A DNA stretch of 64,000 nt from Bacteroidales bacterium (GCA_016715075.1 JADKBK010000001.1:426774-490773), one strand, 5' to 3'; counted from the first letter of the stretch, positions 29,587-39,949 are shown. Translations and numbers: made by a program. Notes: generated from the sequence alone by a model not told the origin.

Positions 29587-31281
29587 ATGTTTGTAAAGCT
29601 CCTCAGGGTCTTGGTGCTGTTGAATATCTTTGGCTTGATTGTATGCTCTTGTACCTCTGAAGAGGTAACCTTGACCTCCCTGCTGGAGGAGATGACAGGC
29701 CGTGAGAACCTGACATACTTTCCTGCCAGGCTATATACACATAATCAGTTTAGCAGTTATAACAGAGCATCGGTATCACCTGATAAGGAAGGGTGGTTTG
29801 CAAATTATGACATGTCTCATTTCCTCAGAGTTGAAGAGAATGAGGGCAGGCGTGAATTCGTAATGTTTGATGCGGCTGGCCCTGGCGCTGTTGTACGATG
29901 GTGGATGACCTTCTACAAAGCGCAGAACGGAACTCTGAGAGTTTATATCGACAATGAGTCTATTCCTGTGCTGGCGGGAAAACCGGTTGATTTACTCCGG
30001 GGACACACAATTGCAAATCCTCCCCTTGCAGTGGCTGTTCAGGAAGGGGCCCCTCTTGGTGATGAGGGACGTGATTATGACCACAACTTCTATGTCCCCC
30101 TGCCTTTTTCAAAGCGATGCAAAATAACCTATGAGTGTGATTCCCTGGTCATGCTTTATGAAAATGAAGGTATTCCTGTGCCTCAGGGCTACTGGTGGCC
30201 TGATGTATTCTATAATATTGGGTACAGGAAGTACTCAGAAGATATTAAGGTTGAGTCTGTTTCAAAACAGTCTCTGGAAAATGCCAGGCAATTGCTGGAT
30301 GATGCCGGGGAGTTCTTATCAGATAATATACCGGTATCTTCAGAAGAAAAAATATTTGAAAAGATTGTTCTCCCTGGCGATTCCCTTGTAATTAAATTCG
30401 AAGATGGTGAAAACGCAATAAACAGACTTATCGTTGAGCTGGATGCAGTAAATAAGCCGCAGGCACTCAGATCAACAGTAATAGCCGCTTCCTTCGACGG
30501 TAACAGGTCAGTATGGGTGCCTGTTGGTGAGTTCTTTGGTGCAGGATACAGTCAGAACACACACAGAACCTGGATGAACCGGGTTGATGACAAGGGGAAG
30601 ATGGAATCATTCTGGGTAATGCCATTCAGGGAGAGCTGTCAGCTGGCTTTCATAAATTATGGAAAGGAGAGTGTTTCTCTCAGAGGCTCTGCCGGTTTGA
30701 CAACTTACAGATGGAAGGATGGCAGCATGTATTTCGGAGCGTCCTGGCATGAATATTATCATATCAATTCAAGAGATGATAAAGGATCACCATTCGATCT
30801 GAACTTTATTGATATCCATGGCAAAGGGTTATACGCAGGCGATCAGGTAACTCTTTTTAATAATACTTATCAATGGTGGGGTGAAGGGGATGAAAAGATC
30901 TTTGTTGACGGAGAGAGCTTTCCTTCCAGTTTCGGAACTGGATCGGAAGATTATTACGGTTACTCCTTTGGAAGACAGGAACCTTTTTCACACCCATTCA
31001 TTTCTCAGCCGGTGGGTACAGGAAATATGTCGTGGGGCCCTGTGGTAAACATGCGCCTAAGATCCCTCGATGCGATTCCTTTCAATAAAAGGATTGTATC
31101 GGATATTGAACTTTGGCACTGGGCTTCAGTAAGGTTGAACTATGCCCTTACAACATTTTATTATGTGATGCCGCCATTCAGGGTAAATATAAACCCCGAT
31201 GCTGAAAGTGTGAAACACCCTGTGGTTTTATCAAAAATAGATTTTACCTTAGGGGAGAAATTACCTACTACCCAACCTTAG
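29587..31281 (+). CDS. DUF2961 (GH172-type) lipoprotein
   Basis: The 564-residue lipoprotein (signal ending GLIVCSCTS) has the DUF2961 hallmarks: QFSSYNRAS near residue 55, WFANYDMSHFLRVEE, GPGAVVRWWMTFYKA, SMYFGASWHEY near residue 380, and the highly conserved WWGEGDEKIFVDGE followed by FGTGSEDYYGYSFG. GH172 members such as difructose-dianhydride synthases and arabinan/fructan-active enzymes carry catalytic Glu residues in these GEGDEK and GTGSED blocks, which are intact here. Likely substrate: a furanose-containing glycan. This is the first of three DUF2961 genes in the window (also 33885 and 45153). Confidence 0.88.
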   Translation: MFVKLLRVLVLLNIFGLIVCSCTSEEVTLTSLLEEMTGRENLTYFPARLYTHNQFSSYNRASVSPDKEGWFANYDMSHFLRVEENEGRREFVMFDAAGPGAVVRWWMTFYKAQNGTLRVYIDNESIPVLAGKPVDLLRGHTIANPPLAVAVQEGAPLGDEGRDYDHNFYVPLPFSKRCKITYECDSLVMLYENEGIPVPQGYWWPDVFYNIGYRKYSEDIKVESVSKQSLENARQLLDDAGEFLSDNIPVSSEEKIFEKIVLPGDSLVIKFEDGENAINRLIVELDAVNKPQALRSTVIAASFDGNRSVWVPVGEFFGAGYSQNTHRTWMNRVDDKGKMESFWVMPFRESCQLAFINYGKESVSLRGSAGLTTYRWKDGSMYFGASWHEYYHINSRDDKGSPFDLNFIDIHGKGLYAGDQVTLFNNTYQWWGEGDEKIFVDGESFPSSFGTGSEDYYGYSFGRQEPFSHPFISQPVGTGNMSWGPVVNMRLRSLDAIPFNKRIVSDIELWHWASVRLNYALTTFYYVMPPFRVNINPDAESVKHPVVLSKIDFTLGEKLPTTQP

Positions 31282-31297
31282 CTTGTTCAGAGACGGA

Positions 31298-32356
31298 ATG
31301 AATATCAGGATCTGCTTACCAGGAATAGTATCTGTGGCTCTTCTGGCAGTATTGATGTCGTGCAATCCCGCTGAAAAATATTATACAGTATCTGATTTTC
31401 AACGAACTCCAAAAATTGACGCTCATTTTCATTACCTTACACGGGATGCTCAGTATATGCATCTTGCGTCTTCCCTCAATTTCAAACTGCTCAACCCCAA
31501 CTGGGACGGCCCTTCCTCTATCGATGAACAATTGGCTATATCTGTAGCTGTTCAAAATTCCTTCCCTCATGAATTTGCATTTTTCGGGACCTTCCCCGTT
31601 GATAGTTTCGGAAAGCCTGGTTTTACTTCGGCTACTATTGCAAGGGTAGATGATTGCATTAAAGCAGGTGCGTCAGGAATTAAGATCTGGAAAAATATTG
31701 GAATGGTTTTACAGGACCATGATGGCAGATATGTTATGATAAATGATACTGCCTTTTCAGCTCTCTTTGAATATCTTGAAAAGAAAAAGATACCTGTAAT
31801 GGGGCATCTGGGTGAGCCGCGCGATTGCTGGCTCCCGGAAAATGAGATGATAGACCCGGGAGCAGTGACCTATTTCAGGGAGCATCCTCAGTATTACATG
31901 TACCTGCATCCGGAGGCTCCGTCGTATATGGCACAGATAAATTCCAGGGATTCAATTCTGCACCGGTATCCTGCCCTTGACTTCATTGGAGCTCATCTTG
32001 CAAGTCTTGAATGGAGCGTCGATGAACTTGCAAAAACACTGGATAAATATCCTAACCTGAAGGTCGATATTGCTGCCAGAATGAATCCTGTTCAGTACCA
32101 GTCAGCGATAAACAGGGCAAAAGTCCGCGATTTCATGATCAAATACCAGGACAGGATCATCTATGGAACCGATTTTGAAGTACACGATGAACCAGGGCTC
32201 GACATTGAAAAAGTTAAGTCGAACCTGCAACAGGGGTGGCTGGATCAGTGGATCTATATGACAACAGATTCAACGCTTGGTGTGAAAGGACTGAAACTCC
32301 CTGCTGCCGTTATTGACAAAATTTACTATAAGAATGCGGAAAAATATTTCCGGTAA
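31298..32356 (+). CDS. Amidohydrolase-family lipoprotein
   Basis: Using the ATG at 31298, the 352-residue protein has a lipoprotein signal (SVALLAVLMSCN). A metal-dependent TIM-barrel amidohydrolase follows: DAHFHYL (HxH metal ligands) near residue 45, GASGIKIWKN in the middle, VMGHLGEP for the third His, and FIGAHLASLEW and IIYGTDFEV (with the late Asp) near the C-terminus. It resembles the amidohydrolase-2 family more than urease-type members. A TTG at 31283 would add five residues and is less likely. It follows the DUF2961 gene by 16 bp, suggesting co-transcription, but the substrate is not inferable. Confidence 0.85.
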   Translation: MNIRICLPGIVSVALLAVLMSCNPAEKYYTVSDFQRTPKIDAHFHYLTRDAQYMHLASSLNFKLLNPNWDGPSSIDEQLAISVAVQNSFPHEFAFFGTFPVDSFGKPGFTSATIARVDDCIKAGASGIKIWKNIGMVLQDHDGRYVMINDTAFSALFEYLEKKKIPVMGHLGEPRDCWLPENEMIDPGAVTYFREHPQYYMYLHPEAPSYMAQINSRDSILHRYPALDFIGAHLASLEWSVDELAKTLDKYPNLKVDIAARMNPVQYQSAINRAKVRDFMIKYQDRIIYGTDFEVHDEPGLDIEKVKSNLQQGWLDQWIYMTTDSTLGVKGLKLPAAVIDKIYYKNAEKYFR

Positions 32357-32367
32357 ATAAGAAAAGG

Positions 32368-32495
32368 CGGAAAGGCGTAACGGCACAAAGGCACAACGGC
32401 GCAATGGCGCAATGGCACAACGGCGGAAAGGCACAAAGGCACAACGGCGCAATGGCGCAATGGCACAACGGCGGAAAGGCACAACGGCGGAAAGG
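32368..32495. repeat. 8-bp-period tandem array, 16 units
   Basis: Sixteen consecutive 8-bp units of the form CnnAAnGG (CGGAAAGG, CACAAAGG, CACAACGG, CGCAATGG) occupy 128 bp with no gaps. Six-unit blocks repeat as a higher-order period of 48 bp (32384-32431 and 32432-32479 are the same). It lies in the 233-bp gap between the amidohydrolase and serine-hydrolase genes. The minus-strand reading it creates is not a gene. Confidence 0.9.
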
Positions 32496-32589
32496 TTCAC
32501 AGAGAAAACAACACCACTTATTAATTAAAAATGTATCAAATTGTATCAGATAAACACTTCATACTTCAAACTAACTTAGAAAAATAATT

Positions 32590-33880
32590 ATGAAAAACCT
32601 GGTCCTTATTCTCCTGTTGTTAAGTGCGCTCATTTCCTGCACTCAACCGGTTTCTGTTAAGAAAACACTTCCATTATCCGAAGCTTCACCTGAAAGTGCC
32701 GGCATGTCGGCAGAAAGACTTGCAAGAATTGACAGCATGCTGGCGCAGGCTGTGACAGCCAATAAAATTCCAGGAGCGGTTGCCCTGGTAGCCCGTAACG
32801 GTAAGATAGTTTTTTACAAAGCATTTGGAAAGGCTGATAACGAGTCAGGTCGGGATATGAAAAGAGATGATATTTTCCGTATCGCTTCGCAATCCAAAGC
32901 CGTTACTGCCACTGCTGTTATGATACTTTGGGAAGAAGGAAAATTCAGACTTGATGACCCGATTTCGATGTACATACCCGAATTTAAGAATCCGCAGGTT
33001 CTCAAGGATTTTAATCCGAAGGACAGCAGTTATACTACTGTCCCAGCAGCCAGTGAAATAACAATCCGCCAGCTTCTCAACCATACATCCGGTATTGGTT
33101 ATGGAGTTATAGACGGGGATGACCGCTTCAGGATGATATATAGGAAGGCCGGGATCAATGATGCATTCACTGCAGAAAACATTATCCTTTCTGAAAATAT
33201 TAAAAAGCTTGCAAAGCAGCCGCTGCATCATAATCCCGGGGAGAAGTTCACCTACAGTGAAGGGCTTGATGTTCTTGGTTATCTTATTGAAATTGCCTCC
33301 GGAATGCCATTCGACCGTTTCCTGAGAACCCGTCTTTTTGACCCGCTGGGTATGGATGACACCTGGTTCTATTTACCGGAGGAAAAAGCCGGGCGACTTG
33401 TATCAGTACAGCATCCGGTGGACGGGAAATGGACAAAATTTCCAAAAACTTTCTATGATACCGATTATCCAATCTCCGGAGCAAAGACATATTTTGCAGG
33501 GGGCAGGTCTTTCAAGTACAGCTAAGGACTATGCCACTTTTTTGCAGATGTATCTGAATGGTGGCGAACTGAATGGTAAACGGATTCTAAGCCGTACCAC
33601 GATCCAGTCTATGATGGGTAATCAGAATTATAAGGTATGGGGTGAGGATGCTGAAAACTACTATGCTATGGCATTTGGTGTGATTACACAGAGAGGAGCA
33701 GATAAGGGCGGAAATGGAAGTGCCGGAGCTTTCTATTGGGGAGGTTATTTTAATACCCAGTATTTTGCAGATCCAAAGGAAAATATTATTGGTATAATTA
33801 TGAAACAGACACAGGAGGAAACCGGGGATGATACGAGCTGGAAATTCCAGCTACTTGTTGGACAGGCAGTAAACGATTGA
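32590..33880 (+). CDS. Beta-lactamase-fold serine hydrolase lipoprotein, frameshifted at a G run
   Basis: A lipoprotein signal (LILLLLSALISCTQ) is followed by a class-C beta-lactamase/esterase fold. The nucleophile motif is ASQSKAVTA (SxxK) near residue 99, the second motif is YSEGLDVLG near residue 220, where the usual Tyr-x-Asn is Tyr-Ser-Glu, and a GLSSTAKDYATFLQMYLNGG segment ends the fold. The frame breaks at 33498-33502 where a G5 run should be G6 (YFAGGAGLSSTAKDY). With that base restored the protein is about 430 residues and complete. Such enzymes are often esterases or D-peptidases rather than true beta-lactamases. Another, also broken, starts near 63417. Confidence 0.82.
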
Positions 33881-33884
33881 TATT

Positions 33885-35961
33885 ATGAAGTTTTCTTCAG
33901 CAATTCTGTTTGTTATTGTGCTTCTTTCATGTACCGGTAAGCGATCGGATAATGTAATCACAACAGGCAGCCTCTTAAATGAGATGACTGATCTGAACAG
34001 ACTTGCCGTTCTGTCAGATGAGCATTACAGTGCCAGGCAGTTTTCATCATATGACAGAAGGAGTACACACTCCACCGACAGCTGCTGGTTTTCCAATGAG
34101 GATGGTTTCGGAAATGAACCAATACCCGGATTCTGCGAAGTTTTGAAACAGCCAGGAACCGATGGCATCGGTGAATATCTGATCTGCGATGTTAAACAGC
34201 CTGGGGCCATTACACGATTATGGACAGCAGGGTTGAATGGGAAAATACGACTCTTCCTCGATAATGGCAGCAACCCTGTTTATGAAGGCGATGCACAGGA
34301 TTTTTTCTGGAAGACGGCAGCAGTGCTTTCCGGTAAAGCCGTAAAACCAGAATATGCAGATATGTTCAGACAGTTCGATGCAACATATTTCCCTATCCCG
34401 TTTTCTAAAAGGTGCAGGATAGAATGGATAGGGGACATAGGAAAAATCCATTTTTATCACGTCGGGATGAAACTATATTATCCTGATGTTAAAGTAAAGA
34501 CATTCAGTATCTCTGATTTTAAAGATATTGCCGGTAAAATTGATGATGTAAATAATATCCTCAATAGCCCTGAAAGATCGGATCTGTCAGACGCTCCTCT
34601 GATCGGGATACCAGAGACGGAGGTGCCTGATTCTGCAAAAAAAGAAATATTAAGGATCAGCGGAACAAAGGAAATTGAATCCTTCTCACTCACGATCTCT
34701 GCATCTGATATTGAGAACGCCCTCCGGAAGAGTATTTTAACTATCTTTTTCGATGATTCTTCCGTTCCGCAGGTTGAGGCTCCTGTTGGTGATTTTTTTG
34801 GCTCGGCTCCCGGGCTGAATCCGTATCACTCACTTCCTTTTACAATACAGACAAATGGTACTATGATATGCCGTTTTGTTATGCCCTTCAGAAGATCTGT
34901 GAGGATAGCAATAGAGAATTTTTCTGGTGAGATCATTAAACTGAAAGGATCTGTAAGGGTAGATGATATTGAGTGGCAGGATGGAAAAAACAATGCAGTT
35001 CAGGACTCGCTGGCGGGTAGATAATGGACTGACCGCTTCTACCTTTGATGCAGGAAAAAATGGAGTTCAGGATATACTTTATCTGATGGCATCAGGTAAA
35101 GGAAGGATAGTTGGTGCAGCCGCTTTTATATATAATCCAAGCAATGCAACTACATCCTGGGGAAACTGGTGGGGTGAGGGAGATGAAAAAATATTTGTTG
35201 ACAGGGATACTTTTCCATCCTTTTTCGGAACAGGTTCTGAAGACTATTTCAATTATTCATGGTCCTCTTCGAAAATTTTCTCATACTCATACTGCGGGCA
35301 GACGAGGAACGATGGACCGGATAACAGGGGCTATGTTTCGAACTACAGGTGGCATATAGCTGATGATATACCATTCATGGATAAAATCGCCTTCTACATG
35401 GAACTTGGCCACCATGGCACAGTGCCCGATTTTTCATACGGAAGGATAGTCTATTTCTATGCACTGGCTGAAGCTCTTGATAATTACAGCAAGATAACTG
35501 CTTCCGAAATTATTTCCTTGCCTTATAAAAAATGGGAACCTGTAGCCTATCTGGGATCTGCAGGATTCAGATATATCCAGGCTGAAAAGCTAATTGCAGC
35601 AGAGCCATCTGTTAAAATAGAAAAGGGGAAATTGTGGGCTGCTGAAAGTATTGTTATGTGGATGCCAGTGAAAAATGGAGCAAGGCTAATATTTAATCTG
35701 CCCAGTGATTCTACTGTGGAAAAGGCGAAAATCGGATTGACGCTCGCCCATAATCCGGAGGGAGGAGAAATTTCTGCTTCTGTAAACGGTAAGTCAGTGA
35801 AATTTGATGGCAATGAGACTGTAAACACGTATGAACCCTTTCAGACTAAGCTTGTCAATCACTTTTCAAGAGAGGTTTTTCTTAAAAAAGGTGATAATGA
35901 AATAACTATTCAATCGGTATCGGGCCCGGGTAAAAAATCGGTATCGATTTTATATGGGTGA
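33885..35961 (+). CDS. DUF2961 (GH172-type) lipoprotein, frameshifted at an A run
   Basis: A lipoprotein signal (IVLLSCTGK) is followed by LAVLSDEHYSARQFSSYDRRS, the DUF2961 opening. The conserved WWGEGDEKIFVDRDTF and FGTGSEDYFNYSW blocks are intact in the second half, so the catalytic region is present. The frame breaks at the A6 run at 34985-34990; one A fewer gives DGKTMQFRTRWRVDN, which matches the family's usual continuation. The C-terminus carries an additional beta-sandwich (about 560 to the end) not present in the shorter paralogue at 45153. It starts 4 bp after the serine-hydrolase stop. Together with the genes at 29587 and 45153 it suggests furanoside use. Confidence 0.84.
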
Positions 35962-36169
35962 AAGAGTTTTAGCTGAATTAATTGATAAAATGAATTTTTG
36001 ATCTTGCTTTTTCCTTAGTGTTACAGGAAAGCTACTTTGCGAATCATTGTTTTAAAGTATTTTGGATTACAAATTTCTTTATATTCAGCCTTTAAGAAGA
36101 AGGAAATGTTTTCAGTCTTTAAAATGAAACAATATTTTAAACAATATAACCTTTTAACCACCTAATGCT

Positions 36170-37645
36170 ATGAAAACCAACCGTAGAAGTTTTTTTAAGA
36201 TTGCCGGTGTTGCCGGTGCTGGCGTGATTTCAGGAAGCCTGGCTTCCTGTGTTTCGAAAAATGACAGCGGCAAACAGTCCAAATTTGCTTCCATTGAGGA
36301 GGCCGCTGGTCAGAAGCACACTCAGCTTTTTAATATGAGTGGTTATGCTGCTCCAAAAATTGATACAGTCAGGGTGGGTGTGATTGGATTGGGTCAGCGT
36401 GGTCCGGGTGCAGTTGAGCGGCTCTCGAATATTGAAGGAGTAGAAATTAAAGCTCTTTGTGATCAGAAGATGGATCGTGTGGAAAAGGCCCAGAAGATTC
36501 TTGCCGATCATGGATTGCCACCTGCAAAGCCATACGGAGGTGGCCCGGAAGCCTGGAAAGAGCTCTGCCAGAGTAATGAACTTGACCTTGTATATATCTG
36601 TACGCCTTGGCAGCTTCATACACCAATGGCAGTATTTGCCATGGAAAACGGAAAACATACTGCATCTGAAGTACCTGCGGCAGTAACGCTGGAACAGGCT
36701 TGGCAGCTTGTAGAGACTTCTGAAAAGACTAAGAAGCACTGCATGATGCTTGAGAACTGCTGTTATGACTTTTTTGAGTTGCTGACACTGAACATGGCGA
36801 GGCAGGGGTTCTTTGGAGAGCTGATCCACGCTGAAGGAGCATATATTCATGACCTGCGTGAGTTGAATTTCAGCAAGACAGGTTACGTCGATATGTGGCG
36901 TCTGAAACATAACCAGAAAAGAAATGGAAACCTCTATCCAACCCATGGATTGGGACCGGTTTGCCAGGCATTGAATATAAACCGGGGTGACCAGATGGAG
37001 TATCTGACCTCAATGTCAGCAAATGATTTTCAGATGGGACCTATGGCAGCTGAGCTCGCCAAGAGTGATTCTTTTTACCAGGAATTTGCTACTAATGGCT
37101 ACCGTGGGAATATGAATACAACAAGTGTGCGCACTGTGAAAGGTAAGACAATTATGATACAGCATGATGTAACCTCTCCTCGTCCTTATTCACGAATCCA
37201 CCTGATAAGCGGAACAAAAGGCGTAGCCTGCAAATATCCTGAACCAGGGAAAATTGCAGAAGGACATGAATGGTTCGATGATGCAAAGATGGCTGAACTG
37301 CAGGAACAATATACACCGGAGATTGTAAAACGTGTCGGAGAGATGGCGAAAAAAATCGGTGGTCACGGAGGCATGGACTTCATGATGGACTGGCGGTTAA
37401 TAGATTGTCTCAGGAATGGTTTACCTCTTGATCAGGATGTATATGATGCAGCGCTCTGGAGCAGTATTGCCCCGCTGAGCGAATGGTCGGTCGCAAACCG
37501 TTCAAATTCAATAACCATCCCTGATTTTACATGTGGTTCTTACCAGGCAAACAAGCCGGTGGATATATCCCTGGCCGAGGGTGGAAATACCGGAGTAAGA
37601 GTTGTGACAGCCGCTCCTGGTAATCAATTGACTATTAAGAAGTAA
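36170..37645 (+). CDS. GH109-like, twin-arginine-exported Gfo/Idh/MocA enzyme
   Basis: The 491-residue protein combines a twin-arginine motif (TNRRSFFKIAG) with a lipobox-like SLASCVS. The NAD fold is VGVIGLGQRGPG and the acidic residue lies in ALCDQKMDR. The region ASEVPAAVT replaces the EKP loop, and HNQKRNGNLYPTHGLGPV is the signature of GH109 glycosidases, which cleave alpha-N-acetylgalactosaminides by NAD-dependent oxidation-elimination-addition at C3. Length and motifs match that family. The true substrate may differ. It heads a co-directional cluster with a DUF1080 gene (27 bp downstream) and another oxidoreductase. Confidence 0.87.
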   Translation: MKTNRRSFFKIAGVAGAGVISGSLASCVSKNDSGKQSKFASIEEAAGQKHTQLFNMSGYAAPKIDTVRVGVIGLGQRGPGAVERLSNIEGVEIKALCDQKMDRVEKAQKILADHGLPPAKPYGGGPEAWKELCQSNELDLVYICTPWQLHTPMAVFAMENGKHTASEVPAAVTLEQAWQLVETSEKTKKHCMMLENCCYDFFELLTLNMARQGFFGELIHAEGAYIHDLRELNFSKTGYVDMWRLKHNQKRNGNLYPTHGLGPVCQALNINRGDQMEYLTSMSANDFQMGPMAAELAKSDSFYQEFATNGYRGNMNTTSVRTVKGKTIMIQHDVTSPRPYSRIHLISGTKGVACKYPEPGKIAEGHEWFDDAKMAELQEQYTPEIVKRVGEMAKKIGGHGGMDFMMDWRLIDCLRNGLPLDQDVYDAALWSSIAPLSEWSVANRSNSITIPDFTCGSYQANKPVDISLAEGGNTGVRVVTAAPGNQLTIKK

Positions 37646-37672
37646 TGTTAGTAATAATAAAAATCTCAGGAA

Positions 37673-38434
37673 ATGAAAAAGTTAACATCAGGAATTTTGG
37701 TTTTGACAATCTTGGCAATTCTTTTCTCATGTACACAGAAACAGCCTAAAGATGCAACAGGCTTGCTTGCAGAGATTGATAAGAATGATGCACCCAACAC
37801 ATTATCTCCTTCTGAAAAGAAAGATGGCTGGCAATTGTTATTTGATGGAAAAACGACTGAAGGCTGGCATGGTTACAACCTTAAAGTTTTTCCTGATTGC
37901 TGGGCTATTGAAGATGGAGCTTTGACAATGAATACAACCGGTTCAGCTGAGAGTCTCGATATACTTACCAGTAAGATGTATCGTGATTTTGCACTTAGTC
38001 TCGAATATAAGCTTACGAAAGCCGCCAATAGTGGTATAATCTTCCAGATTGCCGAAGATCCGAAGTACAAATTCCCTTATGAAACAGGTCCCGAATTTCA
38101 GGTGATCGATCATCAGAACTGGCCTGATACACTGGAAAGCTGGCAGATCAATGGAGCAAATTATGCAATGTATCCGCCTGTGGCGCAACCATATAAAGCT
38201 CTTGGTGACTGGAATCAAATACTTCTGGTGGTTAAAGGCAATTCAGTAACTCAGATTTTAAACGGGATAGTGGTCGTAAAATATGAGAAAAACTCAGAGG
38301 AGTGGAATAAACTGAGAAACAGCGGGAAGTGGACAGCTTTTCCAGACTGGGGTAAATATGATGAAGGGTATATATCCCTTCAGAATCATGGCACCAAAGT
38401 ATGGTACCGTTCAATTAAGATCAAGGAAATTTAA
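37673..38434 (+). CDS. DUF1080 (3-keto-disaccharide hydrolase-type) lipoprotein
   Basis: The 253-residue lipoprotein (LAILFSCTQK) has the DUF1080 signatures: DGWQLLFDGKTTEGWHGYN near residue 45, WAIEDGALTMN, then NSGIIFQIAEDPKY and GPEFQVIDHQNWPD. The strand motif YISLQNHGTKVWYRSIKIKEI ends the protein. Several DUF1080 proteins were shown to hydrolyse or cleave 3-keto-glycosides made by Gfo/Idh/MocA oxidoreductases. The immediate neighbours on both sides are such oxidoreductases, so a coupled periplasmic oxidation and cleavage of a glycoside is the best-supported role. It starts 27 bp after the GH109-like gene and stops 21 bp before the next. Confidence 0.9.
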   Translation: MKKLTSGILVLTILAILFSCTQKQPKDATGLLAEIDKNDAPNTLSPSEKKDGWQLLFDGKTTEGWHGYNLKVFPDCWAIEDGALTMNTTGSAESLDILTSKMYRDFALSLEYKLTKAANSGIIFQIAEDPKYKFPYETGPEFQVIDHQNWPDTLESWQINGANYAMYPPVAQPYKALGDWNQILLVVKGNSVTQILNGIVVVKYEKNSEEWNKLRNSGKWTAFPDWGKYDEGYISLQNHGTKVWYRSIKIKEI

Positions 38435-38455
38435 CCTTTTATAATACCGGCAATC

Positions 38456-39949
38456 ATGAAAAAAGCAGGCAGAACGCGCAGGGAGTTTATCAGGCAGGCA
38501 GGATTTGTTTCTGCAGGCATATCAATTCTGCCGCGTCAGGTCATCAGCGGCCTGGGCCATAAAGCTCCCAGTGACAAAATGAATATTGCTGGAATAGGAA
38601 TCGGAGGTAAGGGGCACATTAACCTGAAAGCTATGAATACAGAGAACATCATTGGATTATGTGATGTTGACTGGAAATATGCTGACCTCTGTTTCAGGGA
38701 ATTTCCCGGAGCAAAGCGCTACTGGGACTGGCGGAAGATGTTCGATGAAATGGGATCATCCATTGACGGTATTATGGTAGCAACAGCTGATCATACCCAT
38801 GCTGCGATTGCTGCTATGGCACTTACAATGGGTAAACATGTCTATTGCCAGAAGCCGTTGACCCATTCAGTATATGAATCAAGGTTACTTACAAGGCTTG
38901 CTGCAAAACATAAAGTTGCCACCCAGATGGGAAACCAGGGGAATTCGCATGATGACGTGAGAAAACTATGTGAGTGGATATGGAACAATGAGATAGGAGA
39001 GGTGAGGGAAGTTCATGCCTGGACAGACAGACCAATATGGCCACAGGGTATCCCCCGGCCTTCAAAGGTTATGCCTGTTCCAAAATCACTCAACTGGGAT
39101 CTTTTTCTTGGTCCGGCTCCAGTACGTCCTTTCAACGATATTTATACACCATGGAACTGGAGAGGGTGGTGGGATTTTGGCACTGGAGCTTTTGGTGACA
39201 TGGCATGCCATGTTCTGGATCCTGTTTACAGGTCGCTTAAGCTTGCCTATCCCGATAAGGTGCGGGGCAGTTCAACATCGATAAATACCGAATCTGCACC
39301 CCAGGCTGAAACTGTGGAGTTCTTTTTTCCGGCGCGAGATAACACACCAAAGCTCGCGATGCCTCCAGTTAAGGTGCACTGGTATGATGGCGGATTATTG
39401 CCAAACCTTACAGACCTCCTGCCGGAAGGTGAAAATTTAATGGCAGACGGCCTTGGCGGTTGTCTCTTTATCGGTTCAAAGGATACACTGTTGTGTGGGT
39501 GCGGCGGATATAATCCACGCCTCATGTCAGGCCGCGTACCTGTAGTGAAACCATACCTGAGGAGAATACCCGGAGGCGATACATTTTATCCAAACGGACC
39601 TCATGAGCAGGACTGGATAAGAGCCTGCAAGGAATCGCCTGAAAGCCGGGTTGAGGGAACTTCGAATTTTGCATATGCAGGACCCTTCAATGAAATGGTT
39701 TTGCTCGGAGTACTGGCTGTCAGACTGCAGGGCCTGAACAAAGCTCTGGAATGGGATGGTGAAAATATGAAATTTACAAATATATCGCCTTCAGAGGAAT
39801 TGAAAATAATGATCACCGACGATTTCAAGGTTGTTGACGGGCATCCTACATTTGACAAGAAATATCAAACCTTCAATGCTCTGGAAAGCGCTGAGAAATA
39901 TATAAAGCATAATTACCGTGAAGGCTGGAGCTTATCGTCAATGCCCTGA
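38456..39949 (+). CDS. Twin-arginine-exported Gfo/Idh/MocA oxidoreductase (QKP type)
   Basis: The 497-residue protein has a twin-arginine signal (GRTRREFIRQAGF). It has the nucleotide fold IAGIGIGGKGHINL, the acidic residue in GLCDVDWKY, and the loop HVYCQKPLTHS, with Gln instead of Glu in the EKP position. The middle domain includes WNWRGWWDFGTGAFGDMACH. It is a paralogue of the gene at 5695. Both fit the secreted sugar oxidoreductase group, and here it follows the DUF1080 gene by 21 bp. It probably makes the 3-keto substrate for that enzyme, although the change of the general acid/base loop residue leaves the exact reaction open. Confidence 0.88.
   Translation: MKKAGRTRREFIRQAGFVSAGISILPRQVISGLGHKAPSDKMNIAGIGIGGKGHINLKAMNTENIIGLCDVDWKYADLCFREFPGAKRYWDWRKMFDEMGSSIDGIMVATADHTHAAIAAMALTMGKHVYCQKPLTHSVYESRLLTRLAAKHKVATQMGNQGNSHDDVRKLCEWIWNNEIGEVREVHAWTDRPIWPQGIPRPSKVMPVPKSLNWDLFLGPAPVRPFNDIYTPWNWRGWWDFGTGAFGDMACHVLDPVYRSLKLAYPDKVRGSSTSINTESAPQAETVEFFFPARDNTPKLAMPPVKVHWYDGGLLPNLTDLLPEGENLMADGLGGCLFIGSKDTLLCGCGGYNPRLMSGRVPVVKPYLRRIPGGDTFYPNGPHEQDWIRACKESPESRVEGTSNFAYAGPFNEMVLLGVLAVRLQGLNKALEWDGENMKFTNISPSEELKIMITDDFKVVDGHPTFDKKYQTFNALESAEKYIKHNYREGWSLSSMP

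Noticed and set aside
32368..32495. CRISPR-like array
   Set aside because: Units are 8 bp with no spacers and no cas genes.
32270..32500. Minus-strand open frame of 76 codons rich in RRCA and FVP repeats
   Set aside because: It is a translation of the 8-bp tandem array and has no independent start or family match.
36036..36065. Promoter TTTG-N19-TATTTTGG before the GH109-like gene
   Set aside because: The -33 and spacing fit, but the -7 does not match TAnnTTTG well.
36230..36946. Minus-strand frame of 238 codons
   Set aside because: It lies wholly antisense to the GH109-like gene and shows no recognisable protein motif.
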